Translations under genes and position numbers: made by a program
The notes under the pieces: generated by a model
Databases searched by the model: none
Told to the model about the DNA's origin: nothing
Seen by the model: the letters and a program-made list of their open reading frames with translations, nothing else
Shown: piece after piece, positions 51,113 to 58,450 of the stretch
Position numbering within the stretch: the first letter of the stretch is position 1
How the letters are laid out: each line of letters begins with the position of its first letter
IMG/VR virus record: IMGVR_UViG_3300025617_000977
Location: 1 to 64,000 of that record
DNA from: a virus
Direction: 5' to 3' (one strand)
DNA: 64,000 nt

Positions 51113-51640
51113 ATGGCAAAAGACAATTTTAAAAACTGCTTAAAAGTAATTTTACATCATGAAGGTGGTTACGTAGACCATCCTCAGGACCCAGGCGGTG
51201 CAACTAATATGGGTATTACTCGACAGACATATGAGGACTGGATGGGTAAAGTAGTAACAAAAGAAAAGATTCAAAATTTAACTGAAACTGATGTTACACC
51301 AATCTACAAAAAAAATTATTGGAATGCTATCTTAGCAGACGATATTGCCAAGGGTTTAGATCTTTGTGTATTTGATATGTGTGTAAATGCTGGCAGACAC
51401 AGAGCAACTAAATTTTTACAAATGATGGTTGGCTCTAAAGTTGACGGTTGGATTGGTCCAAACACAATTGCTAAAACACAAGGGTACGTTGACGCTAATG
51501 GCATTTCTACAGCCATTAACGAGTACTCAAAAATTAGACAAGATTACTACGAAACTCTTGCTACATTTAAGACGTTTGGTAAAGGGTGGACAAACAGAAC
51601 CACTGCTACTAAGGAAAAAGCCATCGAAATGGCTGAGTAA
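51113..51640 (+). CDS. GH108 endolysin (lysozyme)
   Basis: 175 residues. HHEGGYVDHPQDPGGATNMG is the GH108 signature with catalytic Glu17. YWNAILADDIAKGLDLCVFD and AGRHRATKFLQ fit the rest, and GPNTIAKTQGYV the C-terminal predicted peptidoglycan-binding part. It cleaves peptidoglycan. There is no signal peptide, so a holin must release it; a holin candidate is at 52769. Followed by the spanin genes. Confidence 0.88.
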   Translation: MAKDNFKNCLKVILHHEGGYVDHPQDPGGATNMGITRQTYEDWMGKVVTKEKIQNLTETDVTPIYKKNYWNAILADDIAKGLDLCVFDMCVNAGRHRATKFLQMMVGSKVDGWIGPNTIAKTQGYVDANGISTAINEYSKIRQDYYETLATFKTFGKGWTNRTTATKEKAIEMAE

Positions 51641-51645
51641 TAACA

Positions 51646-52071
51646 GTGTTTAGTTCAATCAAAATTGCTATGATACTTGTTGTAATTTCTACAGCAGGAA
51701 TGGGTGTTTTGTATGTTAAGAAATTACAAAGTGATTTAGAAACTGCAAGAGCAAATGTAGCAAAAATGGAAATTGCTGTTCAAACTAGTGAGCAATCACT
51801 ACAACTTGAAAGAGCAGAGACAGTAAGATTGGGCGAACTAAATGTTACTCTTAGTGCAGATTTACAAAAAGCAGAGCAGTATGGAGATGAACTCCGTGCT
51901 ACTCTACAAAAACACAATTTAACCCACTTAGCAAATAAGAAGCCAGGGTTGATTGAAAAAAGGATGCAAAATGCGACTGATAAGTTATGGGATGATCTTG
52001 AGTCTATCACTACTGTTCCTTCAGGGGTGCAGTCTATTGACTCCGGAACCACAGATAGTAACAGTAACTAA
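51646..52071 (+). CDS. Inner-membrane spanin (Rz-like)
   Basis: 141 residues from GTG 51646. One N-terminal membrane helix (SIKIAMILVVISTAGMGVLYV, written here in part) then a long coiled coil (about 25-90). This is the Rz layout: anchored in the inner membrane and spanning the periplasm. Its last 100 nt overlap the lipoprotein gene at 51971 in another frame, as for Rz/Rz1. Confidence 0.72.
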   Translation: MFSSIKIAMILVVISTAGMGVLYVKKLQSDLETARANVAKMEIAVQTSEQSLQLERAETVRLGELNVTLSADLQKAEQYGDELRATLQKHNLTHLANKKPGLIEKRMQNATDKLWDDLESITTVPSGVQSIDSGTTDSNSN

Positions 52072-52351
52072 TACAGTAAAAACTACTGTACCTATTGTTG
52101 CACAACCAAAACCCGTTCAACTGAATGATGTTAAAATCTATGTGGTCACTGAAGAAAACTTTGAAGAGTTTAAAGCAGACTTTCAAGCCAAAAACGGCGC
52201 CGATGCATATATTGCTATTAGTGTAAAAGATTATGAAAACCTTTCGCTTAACTTTGCTGAACTAAGACGCTATATCCAACAACAAAAGCAAGTTATTGTA
52301 TACTATGAAGAAGCAGTTAAGCCTGATACTAGTACTGCTGACTCTCAGTAG
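51971..52351 (+). CDS. Outer-membrane spanin lipoprotein (Rz1-like)
   Basis: 126 residues from ATG 51971, in a different frame from Rz. LLFLQGC is a lipobox with the lipidated Cys at about residue 20. Then a Pro/Thr-rich stretch (PEPQIVTVTNTVKTTVPIV) and a helical C-terminus. Spanins fuse inner and outer membranes after endolysin action. It is longer than typical Rz1. ATG 51971 is chosen over TTG 51953 because it starts the signal peptide. Confidence 0.7.
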   Translation: MRLISYGMILSLSLLFLQGCSLLTPEPQIVTVTNTVKTTVPIVAQPKPVQLNDVKIYVVTEENFEEFKADFQAKNGADAYIAISVKDYENLSLNFAELRRYIQQQKQVIVYYEEAVKPDTSTADSQ

Positions 52352-52460
52352 TTGTACATTACAATCTAAATGTACCGTAGAGCCCGGTGTTGACCTCAAA
52401 GGCATTCCAAAAGATATTGATCAAATAACAACTAAAGGTGTAGTTGCCTGTAATTTCTGA
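52305..52460 (+). CDS. Third small lipoprotein, overlapping the spanin pair
   Basis: 51 residues from ATG 52305 in the third frame. MKKQLSLILVLLTLSSC is a complete lipoprotein signal with Cys17, followed by TLQSKC and an acidic mature part with two more Cys. It overlaps the Rz1-like gene by 47 nt and its TGA overlaps the late box at 52459. A second o-spanin or a lysis regulator are possibilities. The RBS is weak. Confidence 0.55.
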   Translation: MKKQLSLILVLLTLSSCTLQSKCTVEPGVDLKGIPKDIDQITTKGVVACNF

Positions 52461-52466
52461 TAAATA
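52459..52466 (+). promoter_or_regulatory. Late promoter GATAAATA
   Basis: GATAAATA, 21 nt before ATG 52488, with AAGAAGAGG as ribosome site. Confidence 0.65.
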
Positions 52467-52487
52467 CCTATATAAGAAGAGGGTATT

Positions 52488-52769
52488 ATGTGGGAAATGA
52501 TTGAAAGAATGGCGAGCGATCGCCTTTGGATATACACGGCAATAGCAGGATCAATTGCTGGTACTATTTTTATAACATATATGAGTACAACAAGAGCAGG
52601 ACTTTGGTTCTATGCTAAAGTAGATCGTGCAATTGATTTCCTTGTAGAACGTTATGGATGGACCTGGTTAGAGCAACCTAAAGATGCATGGCGTAAAAAA
52701 TACCCCCACGTAACTAAAAAGATTGACGAGTTAGAAGATCGTATTACTAAACTGGAGGGTAAGAAGTAA
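52488..52769 (+). CDS. Small one-span membrane protein with coiled-coil tail
   Basis: 93 residues. A membrane helix at about 14-33 (LWIYTAIAGSIAGTIFITYM), a basic loop and a heptad tail (KKIDELEDRITKLEGKK). The ATG of the next gene overlaps its stop. Belongs to the lysis/virion block; holin partner or antiholin are options. Confidence 0.55.
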   Translation: MWEMIERMASDRLWIYTAIAGSIAGTIFITYMSTTRAGLWFYAKVDRAIDFLVERYGWTWLEQPKDAWRKKYPHVTKKIDELEDRITKLEGKK

Positions 52770-53116
52770 TGACCGAAGAAAATAAAACAGTAACAATGGA
52801 TGCCGAAGCGGCTAAGAAATTAGATGCAAACGGTGACGGACATATCAGTGCCGAAGAAGCCGCAATGGAATTAGAATTCAAGCGCAAAGCATTTGAAGAC
52901 GCAGACGCACGTAGAGATGCAATGCGCAACATGGCATGGTTTGCATTGTTTGGTATGCTACTATATCCATTCGCAGTAGTTATAGCACTATTGATCGGAC
53001 TAGATGGCGCAGGTAAAATCCTAGGCGACATGGCGGCAACATACTTTGTATCAGTAGCGGCGATTGTAATGGCCTTTATCGGCGGCAATGCTTACACTGA
53101 CAAAAATAAAAAGTAA
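52769..53116 (+). CDS. EF-hand membrane protein, candidate holin
   Basis: 115 residues. A perfect EF loop DANGDGHISAEE occupies residues 19-30 (Asp1, Asn3, Asp5, Gly6, His7, Ile8, Glu12). After a charged helix come two membrane segments (about 55-77 and 86-105). It lies beside lysozyme and spanins. The two-span layout suits a holin; the cytoplasmic calcium loop is unusual and could sense Ca2+. A structural role is the alternative. Confidence 0.6.
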   Translation: MTEENKTVTMDAEAAKKLDANGDGHISAEEAAMELEFKRKAFEDADARRDAMRNMAWFALFGMLLYPFAVVIALLIGLDGAGKILGDMAATYFVSVAAIVMAFIGGNAYTDKNKK

Positions 53117-53146
53117 CCACACCTTATAACATACAGTAGTCCATGC

Positions 53147-53154
53147 GATAAGTA
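53147..53154 (+). promoter_or_regulatory. Late-promoter variant GATAAGTA, 5 nt before ATG
   Basis: GATAAGTA then ATTGT and ATG 53160 (dnaJ). One base off the GATAAATA consensus, same spacing as at 16610 and 56758. Confidence 0.5.
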
Positions 53155-53159
53155 ATTGT

Positions 53160-53990
53160 ATGGACTACTATTCTATATTAGGCGTTTCAAAAAATGCTAC
53201 AGAAAAAGATCTAAAAAAAGCATACAAAACACAAAGTATGCAACATCACCCCGACCGTGGCGGTGATGAAGAAAAGTTTAAGCAGATTAACGAAGCGTAT
53301 ACTACGCTAAAAGATCCCCAAAAGAAAGCCATGTACGATCAGTACGGAACGGCTGATCCTCAACAACATCACCAACAGCAAGGATTTCATCAAGGATTTA
53401 ATCCCCAAAATATGGAAGATATCTTTGGTTCGTTTTTTGGGCAAGGATTTCAACAAAACCAAAGAAGGCAACGTATGCAAAATGCAGACGTAACTATTCA
53501 ATGTGACATTACTCTTGAAGAAGTATATAACGGTAAAGGTGTTATTGCAACATTTAGAACAAGGTCAGGCAGAGAACAAACTGTAAACATTGACATTCCA
53601 AAAGGTTCCAGACACGGCGACACTATCCGTTACCAGGGGCTAGGTGATGATAGTATTCCTGGGTTACCAAAGGGAAACTTGAATGTTAGAATTCGCATAC
53701 TACGACATCCAATTTATTCAGTTGATGGATTTAACTTACATGCCGAAGTTAAAATTAATGTATTCGATTTAATGCTAGGAACAGCCACAACTTTAAATAT
53801 CCCCAGCGGCCGAGCAATAAGTATAAACATACCACAAGGCACCCAGCCAGGAACTGTAATGAGTATAAATGGAAAAGGTTTACCAGATTACAATACTGGA
53901 CGTTCAGGCAATATTTACTTAAAAATACAAGGCGAGATTCCAAAGGATCTTACCCAAGACAAACTTGAACAAATTAGGAAAATTAAATGA
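53160..53990 (+). CDS. DnaJ/CbpA-type co-chaperone
   Basis: 276 residues. J domain with HPD (30-32) and DYYSILGVS start; a Gln/His/Gly-rich linker (about 65-105); two C-terminal substrate domains; no CxxCxGxG zinc region, so it is a class II (CbpA-like) protein. It would recruit host DnaK. It is followed, with overlaps, by a deformylase and a ClpA-type gene, forming a proteostasis operon. Confidence 0.9.
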   Translation: MDYYSILGVSKNATEKDLKKAYKTQSMQHHPDRGGDEEKFKQINEAYTTLKDPQKKAMYDQYGTADPQQHHQQQGFHQGFNPQNMEDIFGSFFGQGFQQNQRRQRMQNADVTIQCDITLEEVYNGKGVIATFRTRSGREQTVNIDIPKGSRHGDTIRYQGLGDDSIPGLPKGNLNVRIRILRHPIYSVDGFNLHAEVKINVFDLMLGTATTLNIPSGRAISINIPQGTQPGTVMSINGKGLPDYNTGRSGNIYLKIQGEIPKDLTQDKLEQIRKIK

Positions 53991-54508
53991 AACTAGTATA
54001 TCACCCAAGCGAATGGTTAGACAAAGAAGTTGATGCATTTAACTTTGACAGTATGGATGCTAAACAAATTGAAAAAGACATGATTGAAATCATGCAAAAA
54101 CAAAACGGTGTCGGATTAAGTGCTAATCAAGTAGGACTTAATGCTAGAATTTTTGTAATGGAGCCAGATGGACTAGAAGGTTACGATGAACCTTTCGCAA
54201 TCATTAATCCTGTCGTTGAAGCAGTAGTAGACGAGCAGGTAGTAGGAGAAGAAGGCTGTTTAAGTTATCCCGGACTATTCTTTAAAGTAACTCGTGCTAA
54301 GGCTTTGGTGGCAAAGTTTCTTGACAGTAGTGCTAAAGAGTGTACAATAGAGTTTATAGGCTGGAATGCTAGAATCTTTCAACACGAGTTTGATCACTTA
54401 TTAGGAATTAATTACACTGACAGAGTAAGTAAACTTAAACTTGATATGGCAAAGAAAAAGCAACAGAAGTTATTAAAAAAATATAAGGAAATTTTAACAA
54501 ATGGTTGA
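53987..54508 (+). CDS. def: Peptide deformylase
   Basis: 173 residues. Motif 1 GVGLSANQ (41-48), motif 2 EGCLS (89-93, Cys91) and motif 3 HEFDH (133-137) are all intact. Removes the formyl group from new proteins. Marine phages often encode one; it may secure processing of phage or host proteins late in infection. Overlaps dnaJ by 4 nt and the clpA-like gene by 8 nt. Confidence 0.92.
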   Translation: MKLVYHPSEWLDKEVDAFNFDSMDAKQIEKDMIEIMQKQNGVGLSANQVGLNARIFVMEPDGLEGYDEPFAIINPVVEAVVDEQVVGEEGCLSYPGLFFKVTRAKALVAKFLDSSAKECTIEFIGWNARIFQHEFDHLLGINYTDRVSKLKLDMAKKKQQKLLKKYKEILTNG

Positions 54509-56753
54509 ACCAAGCGACGAACTACAAGCAGTTTTTGATAAATCAGTTAATGATGCTCGAAAACTAAACCACGAATATGTTACACTTGAACATGTGTTGT
54601 ATGCAATGTTGTGTTCAGACAAGTTTGCAAGTTTGGTTACTGGCACAGGTGCAGATCCAGAATTCATTAAAAAGAATATCGAAAACTATCTTAAAAATGA
54701 TCTAGACGATATTACTATGCCGGTCGAAACTGAAGGTAAAAAGTTTAAACCTAAAAAAACTGCAACAGTTGAGCGTGTACTAAACAGAGCGTTTACACAA
54801 GTATTGTTTAACGGCCGTCAGCATATTGAAGTAACTGATGTATTTCTAAGCATTCTAAGCGAAAAGAAATCTTGGTCATACTATCATATCCAAAAAGCAG
54901 GTATTACTAAAGAATCATTTGCTGAATATCTAAGCAACGAAGTTGAAGATGCATTTGAAGATGAAGAAATGCGTTCGTTAGGACAAAAAGCATTACGTGA
55001 ATATACAACTGATCTTAATTCAGAAGTACAAAAAAATAATGTTGATCCTGTAATTGGTCGTAGCGAAGAATTAGAAACGATTGCTCTTGCATTAGGTCGA
55101 CGTGCTAAAAACAATTGCCTACTAGTAGGTGATCCAGGCGTAGGTAAAACTGCTATTGCAGAAGGACTTGCATGGAATATTGTAAATGGTAAAGTTCCAG
55201 AGTTTTTAAAAGAATATAAAGTATATAATCTAGATATTAGTGCTATGCTTGCAGGTTCAAAATATCGAGGTGACTTTGAAGAACGTTTCAAACTTGTCAT
55301 GGCTGGTATTAAAAAGCAAGGCAAAACCATTATGTTTATTGACGAAGCACATATGATGAATGGTGCTGGCGCAGGTGGCAGTGGTAACTCAAACGATCTT
55401 GCTAACATGCTTAAACCTGCTCTTACCAAAGGCAACATTAAAGTTGTAGCATCAACTACTTGGGAAGAATATCGCAAGTACTTTGAAAAGGATCGTGCAT
55501 TAATGCGTCGATTCCAGCGTGTTACAGTTGACGAGCCAAGTGCAGAAGTATCAAAAGAAATCCTAACCGGTATTAAAAAGTACTACGAGGAATTCCACAA
55601 CACTACTATTACTGACGATGCTATTGATACAGCAATTAAACTTAGTGTCAAGTATCAAGCAGATAAGAAACTACCAGATAAGGCCATTGACCTATTAGAT
55701 CTTGCGTGTTCTCGTTTTAATCTAAAAGACGTTGAAGGTGATAAAATTGTAGACAAAGAAGAGGTACAATTTGAAATTGCTAAAGTTGTTAATCTTCCGC
55801 CTGAACAAGTGCAACAAAAAGAAACTAGCAACCTTGCAAGCCTTGAAGGCAATCTAAAGAAAGTTGTATTTGGTCAAGACAAAGCAATCGATGACATTGT
55901 TGATAAAATCCTTGTTGCGCAAGCAGGTCTTAAGCCTGATAACAAGCCAGTAGGTAGTTTTGTGTTTATGGGTCCAACAGGTGTTGGTAAAACTGAAACA
56001 GCAAAACAATTAAGTAGTCAACTAGGTGTAAAACTTGTGCGTTTTGATATGAGCGAATATCAAGAGAAGCATAGTGTTGCTAAACTAATTGGTTCGCCTC
56101 CAGGATATGTAGGCTTCGAAGACAATGCTGGATTGCTAATTACAAAGTTACAGGAACATCCTAATTGTGTACTGCTACTTGATGAGATTGAAAAAGCACA
56201 TCCAGATGTTTCACAGATCCTATTGCAACTTATGGACAACGGTAAAATTACAGGATCAAATGGCAAAGAAGCCGACGGTAAGAACTGTGTATTAATTCTT
56301 ACTACTAACTTAGGTGCTAGTGAAGCAGAGAAAAATACAATTGGGTTTGAGGACGAATGGTCAGAGGATTATGAAGACACTGAACTTAAAAAGTTCTTTG
56401 CACCAGAGTTCCGCAATAGACTTGACGGGGTTGTAACATTTGGTAATCTTGAAAAGAATACTATGATTAAAATTGTTGGTAAGTTCCTTGTAGAACTTAA
56501 AGACATGCTTAAAGAACAAAATGTTACTGTAGAAATTACTGACGATGCTATTGATTATCTAGTTGAAACAGGATTTGACCGCAAAATGGGTGCAAGGCCG
56601 CTACAACGTGTAATTGATAAAGAAATCAAACGTGACCTAAGTAAAGTTATGCTGTTTGGAGATCTTAAAGATGGTGGGCATTTGAGTATTGACGTAAAGG
56701 ATAAGAAAATTATTCTTAATACTGATACAGTCACAGAACCAGTAATGGCATAG
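54501..56753 (+). CDS. clpA: ClpA-type double AAA+ unfoldase
   Basis: 750 residues. N-terminal Clp repeat (about 1-140), first AAA+ with GDPGVGKT (210-217), second with GPTGVGKT (491-498), Walker B acids FIDEAH and LLDEIE, sensor-2 GARPLQR. IGF at 614-616 in the C-terminal AAA+ is the tripeptide that docks on ClpP. No long middle domain of ClpB is seen, so it is an unfoldase and not a disaggregase. With the phage clpP at 5150 it can form a ClpAP protease. Confidence 0.92.
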   Translation: MVEPSDELQAVFDKSVNDARKLNHEYVTLEHVLYAMLCSDKFASLVTGTGADPEFIKKNIENYLKNDLDDITMPVETEGKKFKPKKTATVERVLNRAFTQVLFNGRQHIEVTDVFLSILSEKKSWSYYHIQKAGITKESFAEYLSNEVEDAFEDEEMRSLGQKALREYTTDLNSEVQKNNVDPVIGRSEELETIALALGRRAKNNCLLVGDPGVGKTAIAEGLAWNIVNGKVPEFLKEYKVYNLDISAMLAGSKYRGDFEERFKLVMAGIKKQGKTIMFIDEAHMMNGAGAGGSGNSNDLANMLKPALTKGNIKVVASTTWEEYRKYFEKDRALMRRFQRVTVDEPSAEVSKEILTGIKKYYEEFHNTTITDDAIDTAIKLSVKYQADKKLPDKAIDLLDLACSRFNLKDVEGDKIVDKEEVQFEIAKVVNLPPEQVQQKETSNLASLEGNLKKVVFGQDKAIDDIVDKILVAQAGLKPDNKPVGSFVFMGPTGVGKTETAKQLSSQLGVKLVRFDMSEYQEKHSVAKLIGSPPGYVGFEDNAGLLITKLQEHPNCVLLLDEIEKAHPDVSQILLQLMDNGKITGSNGKEADGKNCVLILTTNLGASEAEKNTIGFEDEWSEDYEDTELKKFFAPEFRNRLDGVVTFGNLEKNTMIKIVGKFLVELKDMLKEQNVTVEITDDAIDYLVETGFDRKMGARPLQRVIDKEIKRDLSKVMLFGDLKDGGHLSIDVKDKKIILNTDTVTEPVMA

Positions 56754-56757
56754 ATCA

Positions 56758-56765
56758 GATAAATA
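56758..56765 (+). promoter_or_regulatory. Late promoter GATAAATA, 5 nt before ATG
   Basis: GATAAATA, GTTGT, ATG 56771: identical to the element at 16610. Confidence 0.68.
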
Positions 56766-56770
56766 GTTGT

Positions 56771-57112
56771 ATGCCAAGCAATAGTGAAATAATTTTATCA
56801 GCAAATACTCATCCAGGAGACAGTACCGTAGAAACAATTACGGGCGAAAAGTTTAAAGGAGACGGCTACTACGGTCGTGCAGACGGTGTACACACTGTAC
56901 AATATAACTTTGACGGGTTAACTGGAACAATAACTATTCAAGCATCGTTGGCAGTAACACCAACTGATGCTGATTGGTTTGAAGTACATTCTTATACTGC
57001 GGCACAAGAAACTGCAAGTAAATATGCAAACTTTACTGGCAACTTTGTTTGGGTAAGAGCAGTAATTGAATATACTGATGGAACTATTAACAGCATTTTG
57101 CTTAACCACTAG
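56771..57112 (+). CDS. Small beta-rich virion-type protein
   Basis: 113 residues, all-beta in appearance, with YGRADGVHTVQYNFDG and GTITIQASLA strand pairs and a final WVRAVIEYTDGTI. No charge bias and no signal. Looks like a jelly-roll head-decoration or fibre module. Under a late promoter. Confidence 0.55.
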   Translation: MPSNSEIILSANTHPGDSTVETITGEKFKGDGYYGRADGVHTVQYNFDGLTGTITIQASLAVTPTDADWFEVHSYTAAQETASKYANFTGNFVWVRAVIEYTDGTINSILLNH

Positions 57113-57120
57113 GAGAAATT

Positions 57121-57387
57121 ATGCATTCTATTACAGTTGTATGGTCAAAAACAGAAGAAGATGTAGATGCTATTGTTGCTGAGAATGTAATTAACAGTTC
57201 TTCCACTGCATTGCTTGAGTCAGAAACCCATTACGAAATTTACGAATCAGACAAGGGCGAAACCGTCCTTGTTGTAGAAACCCACAAGAAACTAAGCGAA
57301 CAAGAATCGGATGAAGTTGCCGAATCTGTTGCAAATAGGTTGTTTGATTTAGGGTTTGATAAATTCGATATCGAAATCTCTGTATAA
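57121..57387 (+). CDS. Small acidic phage protein, unknown
   Basis: 88 residues, acidic, beta-alpha-beta layout (HSITVVWSKTEEDVDAIV, then YEIYESDKGETVLVVE). It follows the 56771 gene by 8 nt and has GGAGAAA before ATG. Not recognised. Confidence 0.5.
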   Translation: MHSITVVWSKTEEDVDAIVAENVINSSSTALLESETHYEIYESDKGETVLVVETHKKLSEQESDEVAESVANRLFDLGFDKFDIEISV

Positions 57388-57396
57388 CCATTTTGT

Positions 57397-57404
57397 GATA
57401 AATA
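57397..57404 (+). promoter_or_regulatory. Late promoter GATAAATA
   Basis: GATAAATA, 32 nt before ATG 57437; opens the run of genes with capsid-targeting-like N-termini. Confidence 0.62.
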
Positions 57405-57436
57405 CTTTATAACAAGATATAAAGGTTAGTACTACC

Positions 57437-58105
57437 ATGAGAAAAACGTTTAAAGATTATCTAGCAGAATCAGACGGATTTGGATCTTCACCTAAACCAA
57501 CAGTAAGAAAACCTGTTCGTTATGATCCTGATCAATCAATGCCAAGTATAATGAAATACGCATATCAACCGGATGTAACAAGAGCGTTGAGAAAAGCGGC
57601 GGACCTTTCAGATGATGCGCCTGTTTATTTTGACGATGCAGATCTAGTATATGGTGACGAAACTGTTTGGCCAAGATGCGGAGTAGATGATGACTGTACA
57701 TTCGGTGATGCGGTTAAAGCACTTAAAAAGTTTGCAAGCAAAGGTGAAAGTGAAATCGATCGTATTAAAGACCTATCAGGCATCACTGAGCAAACTATTG
57801 ACGATGATGACGATATTCACGAATGGTTTGGTGACATGTACTACAACGATGACGATATTGTAGACGAAGCAGAATATCAAGGACGTAAAGTTAAACTAGG
57901 CAAGCCTATGCAAGGTGATACTAAAAAGTTTAAAGTGTACGTTAAGAATCCAAAGGGCAACGTAGTCAAAGTTAACTTTGGCTCTAAAGAACATAAAATT
58001 AAAAAGTCCAATCCTAAACGTAGAAAGTCGTTTAGAGCAAGACATAACTGTGATAACCCAGGACCGCGTCATAAGGCACGCTATTGGTCATGTAGAAAAT
58101 GGTAG
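57437..58105 (+). CDS. Late protein with capsid-targeting-like N-terminus
   Basis: 222 residues. MRKTFKDYLAES resembles the T4 internal-protein targeting peptide MKTYQEFIAEA, with a gp21-type site LAE before S. Then an acidic middle (DDDDDIHEW) and a basic C-terminal domain (about 150-222) with GRKVKLGKPMQGDTKKFKV, KNPKGNVVKVNFG and a Cys/His/Arg-rich end (RARHNCDNPGPRHKARYW). Likely an internal head or DNA-associated protein; function unknown. Confidence 0.62.
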   Translation: MRKTFKDYLAESDGFGSSPKPTVRKPVRYDPDQSMPSIMKYAYQPDVTRALRKAADLSDDAPVYFDDADLVYGDETVWPRCGVDDDCTFGDAVKALKKFASKGESEIDRIKDLSGITEQTIDDDDDIHEWFGDMYYNDDDIVDEAEYQGRKVKLGKPMQGDTKKFKVYVKNPKGNVVKVNFGSKEHKIKKSNPKRRKSFRARHNCDNPGPRHKARYWSCRKW

Positions 58106-58111
58106 ACAAAT

Positions 58112-58450
58112 ATGAAATTTGATGATATAATAGATAGTAACAATGCTGACAACAGACCTAACTTTAATGTTGAAGACGATCTTCAATGTTTTATGAAGGA
58201 TGATACTATGTTTTATAGAAAAGAGTATTATCCTACAATGACTAAGTGTCAGGACTGTTATAACAAAGGCGATGCTAACAAAGGATTTAGTTTTATTCTA
58301 CCAATGATTGACAAAGGTGTTAATAGATATATTAAAACGTTTGACTTGCCATACGAAGCAAACGAATTATGCACACCAGATGAACGCAAAACACTTGCTC
58401 AAAAAATATATGACAGTGAAGTAGAGTCGTTTAAGGAAGGCGAGTACTAA
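58112..58450 (+). CDS. Small conserved-type late protein, unknown
   Basis: 112 residues. Asp/Asn-rich start (MKFDDIIDSNNADNRPN), then CQDCYNKGDANKGFSFILPMIDKGVN, given here for its single CxxC, and a helical C-terminus. Stop overlaps the next ATG. The N-terminus lacks a clear LxE site. Role unknown. Confidence 0.52.
   Translation: MKFDDIIDSNNADNRPNFNVEDDLQCFMKDDTMFYRKEYYPTMTKCQDCYNKGDANKGFSFILPMIDKGVNRYIKTFDLPYEANELCTPDERKTLAQKIYDSEVESFKEGEY

Noticed and set aside
54501-56753. ClpB disaggregase
   Set aside because: The long coiled middle domain is missing and an IGF loop is present, so ClpA-type is better.
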